A stretch of 64,000 nt of DNA from Mycosarcoma maydis (taxonomy: Eukaryota; Basidiomycota; Ustilaginomycetes; Ustilaginales), in the NCBI RefSeq assembly GCF_000328475.2, contig NC_026482.1, positions 62,001 to 126,000 of the forward strand, given 5' to 3'. Positions 49,573-59,133 of the stretch are shown piece by piece (position 1 is the first letter of the stretch; each line of letters begins with the position of its first letter). The translations under genes were made by a program, and so were the position numbers. Under the pieces are notes generated by a model. That model worked only from the letters and a program-made list of their open reading frames with translations, was not told the DNA's origin and ran no database searches.

Positions 49573-52425
49573 ATGCCAGGTCAAAATGACAGCAGCTTTC
49601 CTGTCACAGCCGTGCCTTCAAGTAGTCGACTAAGTCAGGCAGCTGACAAGGACTCCTCTGCGTCAGACCACAACGCTTCGCATCATTCCAGACCAGCTTT
49701 CAGTCCTGATCCCCCAACCCAGCATGACTCGACAGGGATTCATGACGACTCTTCACATCCTCCAACGAAAAGCAGTAAAGCTAAAGCATCAGAAACGCTC
49801 CGTCGATCTCAGGCCTGCCTTGCTTGTCGCAAGAGAAAGCTTCGCTGTGACGCCAAGAAGCCGACTTGCACTCGTTGCGAAAATGCATGGCTTGCTTACC
49901 AGCCGTCGACTGACGAAGCTAGTTCTTCGAGTGCACCACCCTGTGAGTACGACACATCTATTCTCGCTAAGATCTTCAAAATCGGCAGCCCTGGTGACGC
50001 GCCGCGTTTAGCGACGTCGCCATCAACATCAGTCATTCGATATCGAGACACCATTGAAGAGAGTCAGGAAGAGCAGCTATGGAGGGAGAACGAATCGCTT
50101 CGTGCCCAGATCGTACAACTTCAACAGCAATTACGACATGGCGGTAATATTCCTGACTCGGGGTTAGATGTAGTCAGCTCTGCTGTGCACCAAACTGTCC
50201 AACAACTTGCCGCTTCTGTAACTGTCCATGCCACCAGGTCGGGATCGGAGCTGATGGGAGACATGCAGTGCGATGTACGCAAACGGCAAAAGCTATCTCT
50301 TGACGACGCTATCGGAGCAGAAGAGAGGTACAATAGCTGTAACCGTTCGGTGCAAGAGCCCGTGCCGGCTCAGAAAAGTCGCGACACAAGTTCCAGCCCG
50401 CCGTTGCAGCGTTTGGAAGAGAACGGAACAGAAAGGCAGCCTCATCACCATGCCTCTACGATGATTCCCTCGGTTCTAAGCTGGAGGGCTTCGGTCACCA
50501 ATCCCAAGCCAGCAGCGATAGATCCGTCAGCACCTCCGCACTACAGTCACAATAACAGCACAAACTCGGCGAGAAGCTTTTCAGCTTCCAAAGGAGCCTC
50601 ATCCCCACTTTTGCCTAGCAGACAGGTGCTGAAACGGATCCTGCAGTCCTGCTGCCATCGGTCATGGCTATTCTCGGCCGTCAACATTAATGCGCTAAAC
50701 GATGTCGCCACACTGCTGCAAAGCACCCCCTTTGCGGAAGATGACCACTTGATTGCACAAGCCCTGATGCTGGCGTGTGTGGCGACCGCTTTGCCACTGC
50801 TTTCGACCACAATGTCCACAGACATCAGCTACCCATTAGTGTATAAAAGCATCGACGCTCTCTTGAGAGCGCATGGACACCCTACCCTTCCCAGTCGCGA
50901 GAGTCCAGGCTGGCTTTTAATGGTCGTCACAATCTATGCCGATGGAGCGCGTGACCTTCTCAATCAAGTCACAGCAAGGTCGGGGGGCTCTGTTTCACTT
51001 GCAACATTCGCCGTTCGTCTTCTGCTTGTCGAGATCTCGTATGCATACTCGACGGCCTCATCAGCACAGGAGGGACTAGCTTTAGCAGTTTCCGACGCCC
51101 GCCTATTGCATCTGCACAGCTCTGTGACGGGCTGTCATCCTCGATTCTCGACAGGCGTTGCGCGAAGCTCGCAGCTCGCTAGATCTCTACGTGGACTAAT
51201 GCAGAGCAGAGAGCAGACGTTTGCGTTTTGGAGTCTATTTGTACACGACTGCTTTCAGAATCGTTTGGCTTTGCTTCCAGTATTTTTGGAACGACAGGCC
51301 ATTCAAACCGGCTTGCCTCGACAGGCAGACAGCCGTGGCGCTAGCTCACTGAAGCGCAATCTGGACCAGATGGAGGCGTACGTGGAGCGACCTCGCGGCC
51401 CACCGTTGTTGGAGCCATCGGACACATCCATGTGCCTGCTCGTCAAAGTCAGCCTAGTGCTCGATCAGTGCTGTAAATACAATGTCGCTACGCGCGAGCA
51501 CGTTAGGTCTTCGGAAGCGGCTAGGAAGAAAAACGTCGGCTTTCGGCAAGAAGATGAAACAGCATTTCTGGCAGCTCGCGAGAGCATTCGTCAGTCTAGG
51601 CGGATGCTGTCGCAATACGACGATCGAACAATATCGCAATCGGACGCGTTCGCTGGTAGCAGCGGCGGCGGCGACTTGGGCCGAACGCGCGACATCGAGA
51701 TGACGATGCTTCTGATGCAGGATAGGCTGCGCTTTGCAGCCGAGGCGGTGCATCATCTGGCTGTACTCGGTCTCTATGAAACCAAGATCGAGATCGTCCA
51801 TCTTTTCGAACGAGGCGGCGGTGAGGCTCGTAGCATGATTGGCAACGCAGCAATATGGCTGGCACGCCTTGCGGATATGGCTTTACAGGACGCATGTTTG
51901 TTGCACAGTCTGCCGTCGTTTTGCTCAGTGGCGTTTTTCGTTGCTGCGAGGTGGCTGCTGTATCTCCAATTTGCTGATCAGGATGAGTTGCATATCGATT
52001 TTTCCACAATCGTGCTGGCTCTCTGTCGTCGTGGAGAATGCTACAGCAGAGATGGTAAGTACGACTTGATCTTTGTCGCCTCGACTCAAGAGACCATACA
52101 GCTCGTCCTAACTGACGACTCGTCAACTTTGCGTTCACTTTGCATCGTGTCTCGGCCTCTTTCTCTCGGTGATACAGCCGTGTACGCTAAAGCGATAGCT
52201 GCGCTGAAAAGCGAATGCGAAGTTTTCGGCCGCATCTGCATCTCACCTTTCACCTGGCCCATCGAAGCCATCTCTGAATTCGTCGTTCTGCCCAAGCTGA
52301 ATCCTGGCGGCGGTAAATCAGCGCTGGGGGCTCCAGTGGTAGAGCCCGGTTTGGTTTCGATCGCCACTCTAGCAGCCTCGATCGACGCTGCTGATGTGTT
52401 GGCACTAGCTAACGGTTGCAGATGA
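49573..52425 (+). CDS. Zn2Cys6 fungal-type transcription factor
   Basis: 950 aa. The open frame starts 11 codons earlier at a TTG; the first ATG is 49573. The binuclear zinc cluster uses Cys82, Cys85, Cys92, Cys99, Cys102 and Cys124 (CLACRKRKLRC, then CTRC), with an unusually long last spacing of 21 residues. A heptad region follows (about 165-190, LWRENESLRAQIVQLQQQL), probably for dimerisation. The middle is disordered, and residues about 350-750 resemble the helical fungal-specific regulatory domain (HDRSWLF-like start, then ALMLACVATALPLL and DARLLHLHSS). It should bind CGG-type sites in the nucleus; targets are unknown. A likely unspliced intron (52055-52177, GTAAGT, branch CTAAC, ACAG, 123 nt, no stop) lies in the frame; splicing it would shorten the protein by 41 aa. 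A second possible intron (52313-52421) would change the C-terminus. Confidence 0.88.
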   Translation: MPGQNDSSFPVTAVPSSSRLSQAADKDSSASDHNASHHSRPAFSPDPPTQHDSTGIHDDSSHPPTKSSKAKASETLRRSQACLACRKRKLRCDAKKPTCTRCENAWLAYQPSTDEASSSSAPPCEYDTSILAKIFKIGSPGDAPRLATSPSTSVIRYRDTIEESQEEQLWRENESLRAQIVQLQQQLRHGGNIPDSGLDVVSSAVHQTVQQLAASVTVHATRSGSELMGDMQCDVRKRQKLSLDDAIGAEERYNSCNRSVQEPVPAQKSRDTSSSPPLQRLEENGTERQPHHHASTMIPSVLSWRASVTNPKPAAIDPSAPPHYSHNNSTNSARSFSASKGASSPLLPSRQVLKRILQSCCHRSWLFSAVNINALNDVATLLQSTPFAEDDHLIAQALMLACVATALPLLSTTMSTDISYPLVYKSIDALLRAHGHPTLPSRESPGWLLMVVTIYADGARDLLNQVTARSGGSVSLATFAVRLLLVEISYAYSTASSAQEGLALAVSDARLLHLHSSVTGCHPRFSTGVARSSQLARSLRGLMQSREQTFAFWSLFVHDCFQNRLALLPVFLERQAIQTGLPRQADSRGASSLKRNLDQMEAYVERPRGPPLLEPSDTSMCLLVKVSLVLDQCCKYNVATREHVRSSEAARKKNVGFRQEDETAFLAARESIRQSRRMLSQYDDRTISQSDAFAGSSGGGDLGRTRDIEMTMLLMQDRLRFAAEAVHHLAVLGLYETKIEIVHLFERGGGEARSMIGNAAIWLARLADMALQDACLLHSLPSFCSVAFFVAARWLLYLQFADQDELHIDFSTIVLALCRRGECYSRDGKYDLIFVASTQETIQLVLTDDSSTLRSLCIVSRPLSLGDTAVYAKAIAALKSECEVFGRICISPFTWPIEAISEFVVLPKLNPGGGKSALGAPVVEPGLVSIATLAASIDAADVLALANGCR
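52055..52177 (+). other. Probable intron inside the Zn2Cys6 gene
   Basis: It starts GTAAGT and contains CTAAC at 52108-52112. It has no AG between that branch site and the pyrimidine-rich ACAG end, and is 123 nt (divisible by three) without a stop. Spliced sequence joins RDA to VYAKAIAALKSECEVF, which reads as a natural helix. This is inference from splice signals only. Confidence 0.55.
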
Positions 52426-52461
52426 AGCTTTTGGGTTTCTATCTCGCCCTTGCTCTTCTCG

Positions 52462-52484
52462 CTCTCTCTCTCTCTCTCTCTCTC
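52462..52484. repeat. CT dinucleotide run
   Basis: About eleven CT units shortly after the stop of the Zn2Cys6 gene. It would become coding if the possible last intron (52313-52421) is spliced. Confidence 0.9.
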
Positions 52485-52901
52485 CTGCTTTGCTGTGGGA
52501 TTTCGTTCATGTTGGCATCTTTGAACATTTATAGTATCAACGATGAAAGAAACACCTCAGTCATTGGCAACGAACAGTTCTGGGGCGAATCATTGCGCAT
52601 GGCTATGCCAGAGCCAAATGCACACCCGCAGATGAGTGGCACGACCTAGTGTTGAGCTGCTAGGCGGTCGATAGCGGTAAAATGTTCATCGATCACCGCG
52701 GGCTGTCTGCTCGCTCGCCTTTGAACGATAGACGGATTGAGCATCGAAGGGAAGTGGATGCGAATCGGGCGTGGAGGACATCCCCCGTCCTTCCAAAGTT
52801 GATAGCTAGTGAGCGCATGGCAATGTGCAGACGGGGACAGATTCAACGACCGAACCCGAACGCCACTGACACTGAACTGTGTTGCGCACACAATCACGGA
52901 T

Positions 52902-52929
52902 GTGAATCGTGAATCGTGAATCGTGAATG
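52902..52929. repeat. GTGAATC heptamer array, 4 copies
   Basis: Three perfect GTGAATC units and a fourth GTGAATG, preceded by an inverted partial copy (AATCACGG). Confidence 0.9.
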
Positions 52930-54850
52930 TTGCGGCCAGCTTGATGTTTGACGCTTCTTGCTCGGCGTCTCTGCGGGAATGCAAGTGTTCAGCACCATGC
53001 TTGCACGTCCGCGTATTCGCGGTGGCCGAAACTCGTACCTGACCCATGACCCAATGCCGAGTGCGGAGCGACAATCGAAGAGCCTTTGCACATTCACGAT
53101 TCGCCAATTTAGTCACGAATGCGACACTATCTTGGGCTAGCTGCTAATCCTCCTGCATTGACCGGTCTCCAGCGGAGCGCTTCGCATATCGTCACTTCAA
53201 GCTTGGGTGGCTGCTCAGCACTGTCTGCAAACATGCGCAGATGCACGCCAGTCTCGATTCCGGCCACCCACGTCTTCGATTCGTCTTAACTGACGCAGGC
53301 GAACCACGTCCACATGGCTGTGACCAAGATATTCAAGCCACTAGCAGGCGTGTTCAACCGGCACCAGCTATGTGCCATACGGAGCCGTCCATTACGAATC
53401 GTGCTTGCCAAGTCTTGCTCTCCTTGACAAGCAAGGCACGGCTGACATTCGTGGTTGTTTTTGACGCTACTAAAAATTCCAGTCGTGAGTGCGACGTGAA
53501 CAGCTTGTACTCTTTCTCGCTCAACCTCGAGCCACTCCTTCTTGCACGCATTCAGCGCCATCGGTCACCGTATCGACACCGGCAATCGATCCAACACACT
53601 CGTTTCCGGTCGTATCCATACGCTCGGTGGCACAAACATTCACATTCTTCCAATCTTTTTGATTGGTTGGTACTGGCTGGGCGCTTTGTTCTGGACGGCT
53701 TCGTGCATGATTTGGCGGTACAGTCGCCATGGCGTTGCGTACGGGAGGATGAGCATTCGGCGGTTGTCAGAGTAATGGAGCATCGACGATCGGATGACGC
53801 GGCCGAGTTGTTCTCAAGCATGTAATGTGCCAAGCAGGCAGAACCAAGCACAGGCAGGTGGCCCCGATCCGCAGCGTGAACATGTTGGCATAGGATCGAG
53901 CTAGCGCTGAAAAAGTTGCTAGGCTTACATGTAACAAGTGACGTGAGGTACAAGAACGAGGGATGGTGGGGAGTACGAGCAACGTTGAGCCGGCTACTGC
54001 CACCGTGAGGCCCAGTAGCAAGTCTGTCATTCTGCACATAAGCCTCACTCTTTTGGCTTGCAAGCAAGAAAGCGACAAGCATTACCCAGACGTCCAGCTT
54101 GAGAAGCTTCCCAAATGCCTCGAGCACACATTGCTAGCCGTGTAGCGAGAGATACTAACCCGAGACTTTGTCTATGAGAGAGCTTTGCTTTGGCACAGAA
54201 GTGTCACGGCGACTCGCTCATCAGACCACGCTCGTGGATCGGGCGCAGGGAGCGAAAGCATGGACTATCATGTCGATATCACGAATCGTGAATCGTGAAT
54301 CTTGGTTTCAACATATTCTTCTGTTTGACTCAGGCTACTATCTGCGGCCATAGAGACATGAAAATACCGCATCCCGTTCGATCTGCGCAGTCAAGCATGT
54401 CGTCGCCTAGTCAGTACTGCGGTGGGGGACCACGCGGGAATCCTAGGTGCTGCAGTTCTCTTTTTGTTGGACGAATTAGCAATGTTATATCGCCGCGTAC
54501 CGTGCTCCTTGCGCATTGCTGAGTCGTACATCCATCCACGGTGATTTGAACGGCTCAAAGCACGAAGGGTTAGGCGAAGAGGTCTCGTCAAAAGCCGAGC
54601 TATAGTGGCACACCGGGGTTGCAGATCCCGCGGCGTTTCCGAGTTGTGGACGCGACGTTTAATCACAAATTGATCTTGAATGGCGCTTTGTCGTCGCTAT
54701 CATTCACGATGTGCTCTTGCGAGACACAACTTGACATGACGAGGTATGCTTCATGCTTGGCTCTTCGCAGTCGTCAGTGACGCAACACGCAACATGTTTT
54801 TCAATGTGAGATCCGAACAACTCCCGTGGAGCAAGGCGTGGGGACCATAC

Positions 54851-54899
54851 ATTCACGATTCACGATTCACGACTCACGATTCACGACTCACGATTCACG
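54851..54899. repeat. ATTCACG/ACTCACG heptamer array, 7 copies
   Basis: Seven units in strict 7-bp register. Five read ATTCACG, and units four and six read ACTCACG, so the two subtypes of the family sit within one array. It ends in ATTCGTC. Confidence 0.95.
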
Positions 54900-56209
54900 A
54901 TTCGTCGAGTCAGCCAAAATCTCAATGGATATTCGGTTCTGAGTCGTGAGCGCGAATCGGCGCGAAGCGCTCCGAACGAAACCGTCAAAAGCGAATCACG
55001 AATGAACACATTCCAAATCGCGAATCATCCGTGATCACATGAATCAAGGCAACTAGACCGGCACAATTCCGTGAATGTACGCCACTCTTTCTCAGTCACG
55101 AGTCACACTCGTCTCGCTTTCTTGGCGGCGCGCAGTGGACCACACCAACGTATGAGATTTTCGATCAAGCCAAGTTGGACGATTGCCACAGCATCACCTT
55201 GTCGTTGCATTACAGCAAAGCGTGATGATAGAACTCGAGGATCAAGCATCAGATGTGCACAAAACACGAAATGCCTTACAAGAGCGACAACCATCCCGAA
55301 AACGGAGCGTCCTCTTCCGGCGGTTCATAAAAGGCGGTTCTTGAAGCCATGCGACTCGGTTGGAATGCATCGAAGCGTTGAATACACTTAACTTACGAAG
55401 GGGCAGAAACGAGTCATGTAGACGCGTGAGTACGACCTGATTGGTCTGGACAGGTATGACTGATGAAGCTGCTGCTCTTACGCTCTTACACTAACTTCAG
55501 TCAAGAGTGGTACTGCTGTTGTTACTGTGAACAAGCCATCGGGCATGTATCAACAACCCCAATCACGAATCGTGAATCGTGGTCCACGATGCACAATTCA
55601 CAATTTTTTGGTGACTCCGAGGCCGCGGCATTTCCGAGGCTCAGTATTAATAAATTCGAGAGAAAATTCGTAGAAAATTCGTAGAATATGAATTAATTCG
55701 GCTTTCCCCACGACTCAGCCTCTGCAAGTGGAGACAGGATGATTCCGATCAGAACCATGAATAAGTTAACTTTATTGAGAATCCCTTTTCTTTTTCTTTT
55801 GTTTTTTTGTCCCTTCGTATTTTATTCACGACTCATGATTGGTGATTGCTGGTTCGCCAGACAACTCGGTGCTCTCTTCCCCGCGGTGCAAACTCACAGC
55901 TAACAGCTATGCCGAGCGCACAGAGATACATATATCACTCATGACTCGTGACTAGTCCTAAAAATGGTTTGGTAGGGTAGTTCTCTTCGACCTCTCTTCT
56001 TGCCTTGTGACCAACTACAACACCTTTCGGGTCAGCCACGACCATTCAAATCCCTCTTGACGCTGTACATTTCGCTAGTCACCCATACTGCCATCGTCCC
56101 CCACACCCTCACGCGTCCCGTCTCGCCCGTCTCGCCCGTCTCGACCGTTCACCTCTGGCTTTTTCTTCTCTTTTTTTCACTTGTAGTGTCGGCTCTATTC
56201 TCGGCTGTC

Positions 56210-58135
56210 ATGGGGGAAGGACACACTCGGACCGAAGAGGCGTCTTGCTCTATCGGCATGTCACAGATCCGAGTAGCAGCGCACGAGGCAAATCAGATTG
56301 GCGCCATGCATTCTGCCGCCGGAACAGCAGATCACGACCTGCACCCTAACTCCGAGACCCCTCTGGCAATCCACGATTCAACCCAGAGTGCAAGTCGCGC
56401 GACGTCAGACTCGGATGAAAAGAGTGACGTACATGCAGCAACGCCCACTTGCTCATCGCACGACCCCGCGTCTACCCCGAAAAAAAGTCATTGGCTCCAA
56501 TCCGATCAACATGTGCTACCTCACAACAATATGAAGATCGTCATGCCAGGTCTCTGTCTGGCTGTCGGACTAGCAGCTTTGGATCAAACAATCGTATCAA
56601 CAGCGTTGCCCATCATCTCACAACGCTTGAATGGCGATCCTGGCCAGTACTCGTGGGTAGGATCGGCATATTTGCTTGCTGCCACCAGTTTGATCCCCCT
56701 CTACGGTCGGCTCTCGGACCTGACCGGACGCAAGCCGTTACTCTATGGAGCCATCATCATCTTTCTCTTTGGATCGGCGCTTTGCGGCGCTGCGCAGAAC
56801 ATGGCCTGGCTGGATGCCGCTCGTGGAATTCAGGGCATCGGGGGAGGAGGTATCATTGCGCTTATCAACATCATCATTGGCGACATTGTATCGTTGCAGG
56901 ACCGAGGCAAGTTTTCCGGCTGGATCGGAGGTGTCTGGGGTATCGCATCCGTCATTGGACCTCTGCTTGGAGGAGCGTTCACCGATGCTGGCCACTCGGG
57001 CTGGCGATGGTGCTTCTTTATCAATCTTCCACTGGGTGCCATCGCTTTCGCCATCATCTTCTTCTCTCTCAACCTCAACCCGAGACCAAAGCTTACCTTT
57101 CGAGAGGCTTGCGGTGAATTCGACTTTATTGGCCTCATCATGATTGTTGTTTCAGTCATCCTTATTCTGCTCGGCTTCAACTATGCAGAGACCAAGGCAT
57201 GGAACGTGCCCGAGACCATCTCATTGCTCGTGGTAGGTGGATGCCTCCTGGTTGCATTCATGGCATGGGAATTCAAGACAGACAAGAAACCAATTGTGCC
57301 ACCACGTCTCGTCACCACTCGAACTACGTCGCTGCTACTACTTTCAGTCGTGCTGCACGGATTCGTGTTTTTCGCCGCCACCTACTACCTGCCCGTCTAT
57401 TTCCAGGCCATCTTTGGCGCATCTGCGCTCATGAGCGGTGTCTACATGCTGCCGTACGCCCTGATTGCGTCCATCATGTCGAGTGTGGTCGGCATCGGCA
57501 TCAGTAAACTGCGCGCCTATCGACCTTTCCTGTGGGCTGGTTGGGCAGTCATGGTAATTGGGTATGGACTCATGGCTACACTGAATGCGAGCTCGAGTCA
57601 GGTCAAGCAGGAAGTGTTTATTGGTATCGCAGGATTTGGAACGGGCTTCCTCTTCCAGACGCCGTTGGTCGGGTTGATGGCTGCCATGCCGCACGGCGAT
57701 CTGTCCACCACGGTAGCGGCCATGTCGCTGATCCGGTCGCTCGGAGGCACCATGGGTATTGCGGTAGCTGGCGCTGTCTTCAACACGCAGAGCAGGTCGA
57801 GACTTGCCAAAATCCCTGGCTTCACGCCATCCATGGTGGCTACAGGAACTGGCGGACAGGACCTCACTGGGCTTGGCAACATTCAGCCGCCTGAACTTAG
57901 CCGCCAAATCATCGCAGCCTACGCAGACGGTCTGCAAATCGTGTGGATCATGCTGGCACCTATGGCGGGCGCTGGCCTGCTCGCAGTCCTCGGTGTCAAG
58001 GGCTACTCGCTGCGCAGAGACGTCAAGAAAGCGCCTCAGGTCGGAACGCCCAAGAAGATGGTCGACCTCGAAAACCCGCAGACCGAAGACGCCGGCGTGC
58101 CATCAACGGATGACAACCAGGGAGACCGTCGATAG
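56210..58135 (+). CDS. DHA2-family MFS drug:H+ antiporter, 14 TM helices
   Basis: 641 aa. The open frame extends to a TTG at 56000; ATG 56210 (MGEGHTRTEEAS) is the first ATG that gives a normal cytosolic N-terminus, and the upstream stretch is pyrimidine-rich leader. About 105 hydrophilic residues precede helix 1 (PGLCLAVGLAALDQTIVSTA, the DHA2-type motif with a membrane Asp). Motif A is GRLSDLTGRKPLLYG (about 166-180), and motif C, typical of antiporters, is IASVIGPLLGGAF (about 244-256). Further helices run to about 600, then a basic/acidic tail. Such carriers export toxic compounds or secondary metabolites across the plasma membrane in exchange for protons. No biosynthetic genes lie nearby; the nearest gene upstream is the Zn2Cys6 regulator 3.8 kb away. 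Substrate unknown. Confidence 0.92.
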   Translation: MGEGHTRTEEASCSIGMSQIRVAAHEANQIGAMHSAAGTADHDLHPNSETPLAIHDSTQSASRATSDSDEKSDVHAATPTCSSHDPASTPKKSHWLQSDQHVLPHNNMKIVMPGLCLAVGLAALDQTIVSTALPIISQRLNGDPGQYSWVGSAYLLAATSLIPLYGRLSDLTGRKPLLYGAIIIFLFGSALCGAAQNMAWLDAARGIQGIGGGGIIALINIIIGDIVSLQDRGKFSGWIGGVWGIASVIGPLLGGAFTDAGHSGWRWCFFINLPLGAIAFAIIFFSLNLNPRPKLTFREACGEFDFIGLIMIVVSVILILLGFNYAETKAWNVPETISLLVVGGCLLVAFMAWEFKTDKKPIVPPRLVTTRTTSLLLLSVVLHGFVFFAATYYLPVYFQAIFGASALMSGVYMLPYALIASIMSSVVGIGISKLRAYRPFLWAGWAVMVIGYGLMATLNASSSQVKQEVFIGIAGFGTGFLFQTPLVGLMAAMPHGDLSTTVAAMSLIRSLGGTMGIAVAGAVFNTQSRSRLAKIPGFTPSMVATGTGGQDLTGLGNIQPPELSRQIIAAYADGLQIVWIMLAPMAGAGLLAVLGVKGYSLRRDVKKAPQVGTPKKMVDLENPQTEDAGVPSTDDNQGDRR

Positions 58136-59133
58136 AATTCATCCTCTGACCTGTGTCTCGGCATTTTGGTCTGTACTCGCCTAGCCACTTTGCCTATCGT
58201 TTGCAGCTCAAACTCGTCACTGATCAATCCTAATCGTCTTTCGATCAATCCGTCTTGCGCTACTCGACGCCTGGGCACGTGTCATGTTCGGTCGGTCCAG
58301 CGCAAATGGACATGCTGTGCGACGTATACGGTAAGACGGGACATGCAAGAAGGCGATCATTCAGAGTCCCGCTGCCGCTCGCTGCACGCGCTCGTTTCAC
58401 AGATTTCAGGGCGGTTTGGATCCGTGATTGACGAGCCATTGACGAGCCGGCGATGACGGATGATAAGGGCTTACACGTTACTTTTGCAACCCGCTTTTCA
58501 CGCTTCCGCTTCACGCTCCTGATTCCTGATTCACGATTCACGATTCACGATTCACGATTCACGATTCACGATTCACGATTCACGATTCACGATTCACGAT
58601 TCACGATTCACGATTCACGATTCACGATTCACGATTCACGATTCACGATTCACGATTCACGATTGATTTGATTTTGAGCCTTTTATCAGTCACGAGTATA
58701 AAACAAATATTGAACACCGAAAGCTGAGATCACGGATGTGATGTTGGGAAATGGGACGTGAGAGTCGTGAGTGCTATCAGCCAGGGTCCAGATTCACGAT
58801 TCGTGATTCGCGTGGTGCTCTACTTCATACAGCAACATACATTTGGTGCTCTACAACCACCACACAAGACGTTGATTTGTTGATGCTAAAACCCCTTGCT
58901 TCATCTCTTGACACTTGCAGACGTTCGCGAGGTAGTCAATACAGGCGCATCGACTGCTCTCTCTAGGTATATGCCTGAGACATTGCCGTCCACTTCGACA
59001 CCCTTTCCGTCCAGACTTAACCTCTTCCGCCACCTCCACATTGCTTACACCTCGTCTTGCTTCGTGACGAAGCTACGCACAGCGCATTTCACCCGCTCTT
59101 CCAGCTCGTTTCGATCGTGGCATCGATTCCAAG
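58136..59133. other. Spacer with large heptamer array
   Basis: 998 bp between the transporter and the hydrolase gene, both on the plus strand. Its main content is the 19-copy array at 58528-58660, with further copies at 58690-58700 and 58790-58812. A translated frame across it (repeating DSRFTIH) is an artefact of the repeat. Confidence 0.65.
58528..58660. repeat. Perfect 19-copy GATTCAC heptamer array
   Basis: 133 bp made of nineteen identical 7-bp units GATTCAC, followed by a partial GATT and preceded by one degenerate unit GATTCCT. No mismatch within the array. It is the longest member of the family in the window and is read in no gene. Confidence 0.98.

Larger units (their letters stand above)
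52426..56209. other. 3.8-kb gene-poor interval
   Basis: Between the Zn2Cys6 gene and the transporter. It contains a CT run (52462-52484), heptamer copies at 52902-52929, 54278-54302, 54851-54899 and 55563-55580, AT-rich stretches (55640-55830) and no recognisable gene. A frame at 53542-53775 encodes one plausible membrane helix (ILPIFLIGWYWLGALFW) but begins at TTG and shows no family. An ATG at 53314 opens a short basic peptide (MAVTKIFKPLAGVFNRH) that could be a first exon. Both are too weak to call. The last 200 bp are the pyrimidine-rich leader of the transporter gene. Confidence 0.45.

Noticed and set aside
53552..54127. 191-codon minus-strand frame with a signal-peptide-like start
   Set aside because: The frame begins at GTG, not ATG, and the rest is Ser/Cys/Arg-rich without features of a secreted protein.
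52426..56209. Metabolic gene cluster around the Zn2Cys6 regulator and the DHA2 transporter
   Set aside because: Regulator and transporter are 3.8 kb apart with no biosynthetic enzyme between or beside them; the neighbours are housekeeping genes.
58453..58671. 72-codon frame with repeating DSRFTIH peptide
   Set aside because: It is a translation of the 7-bp array (three units make seven codons); there is no gene-like sequence around it.
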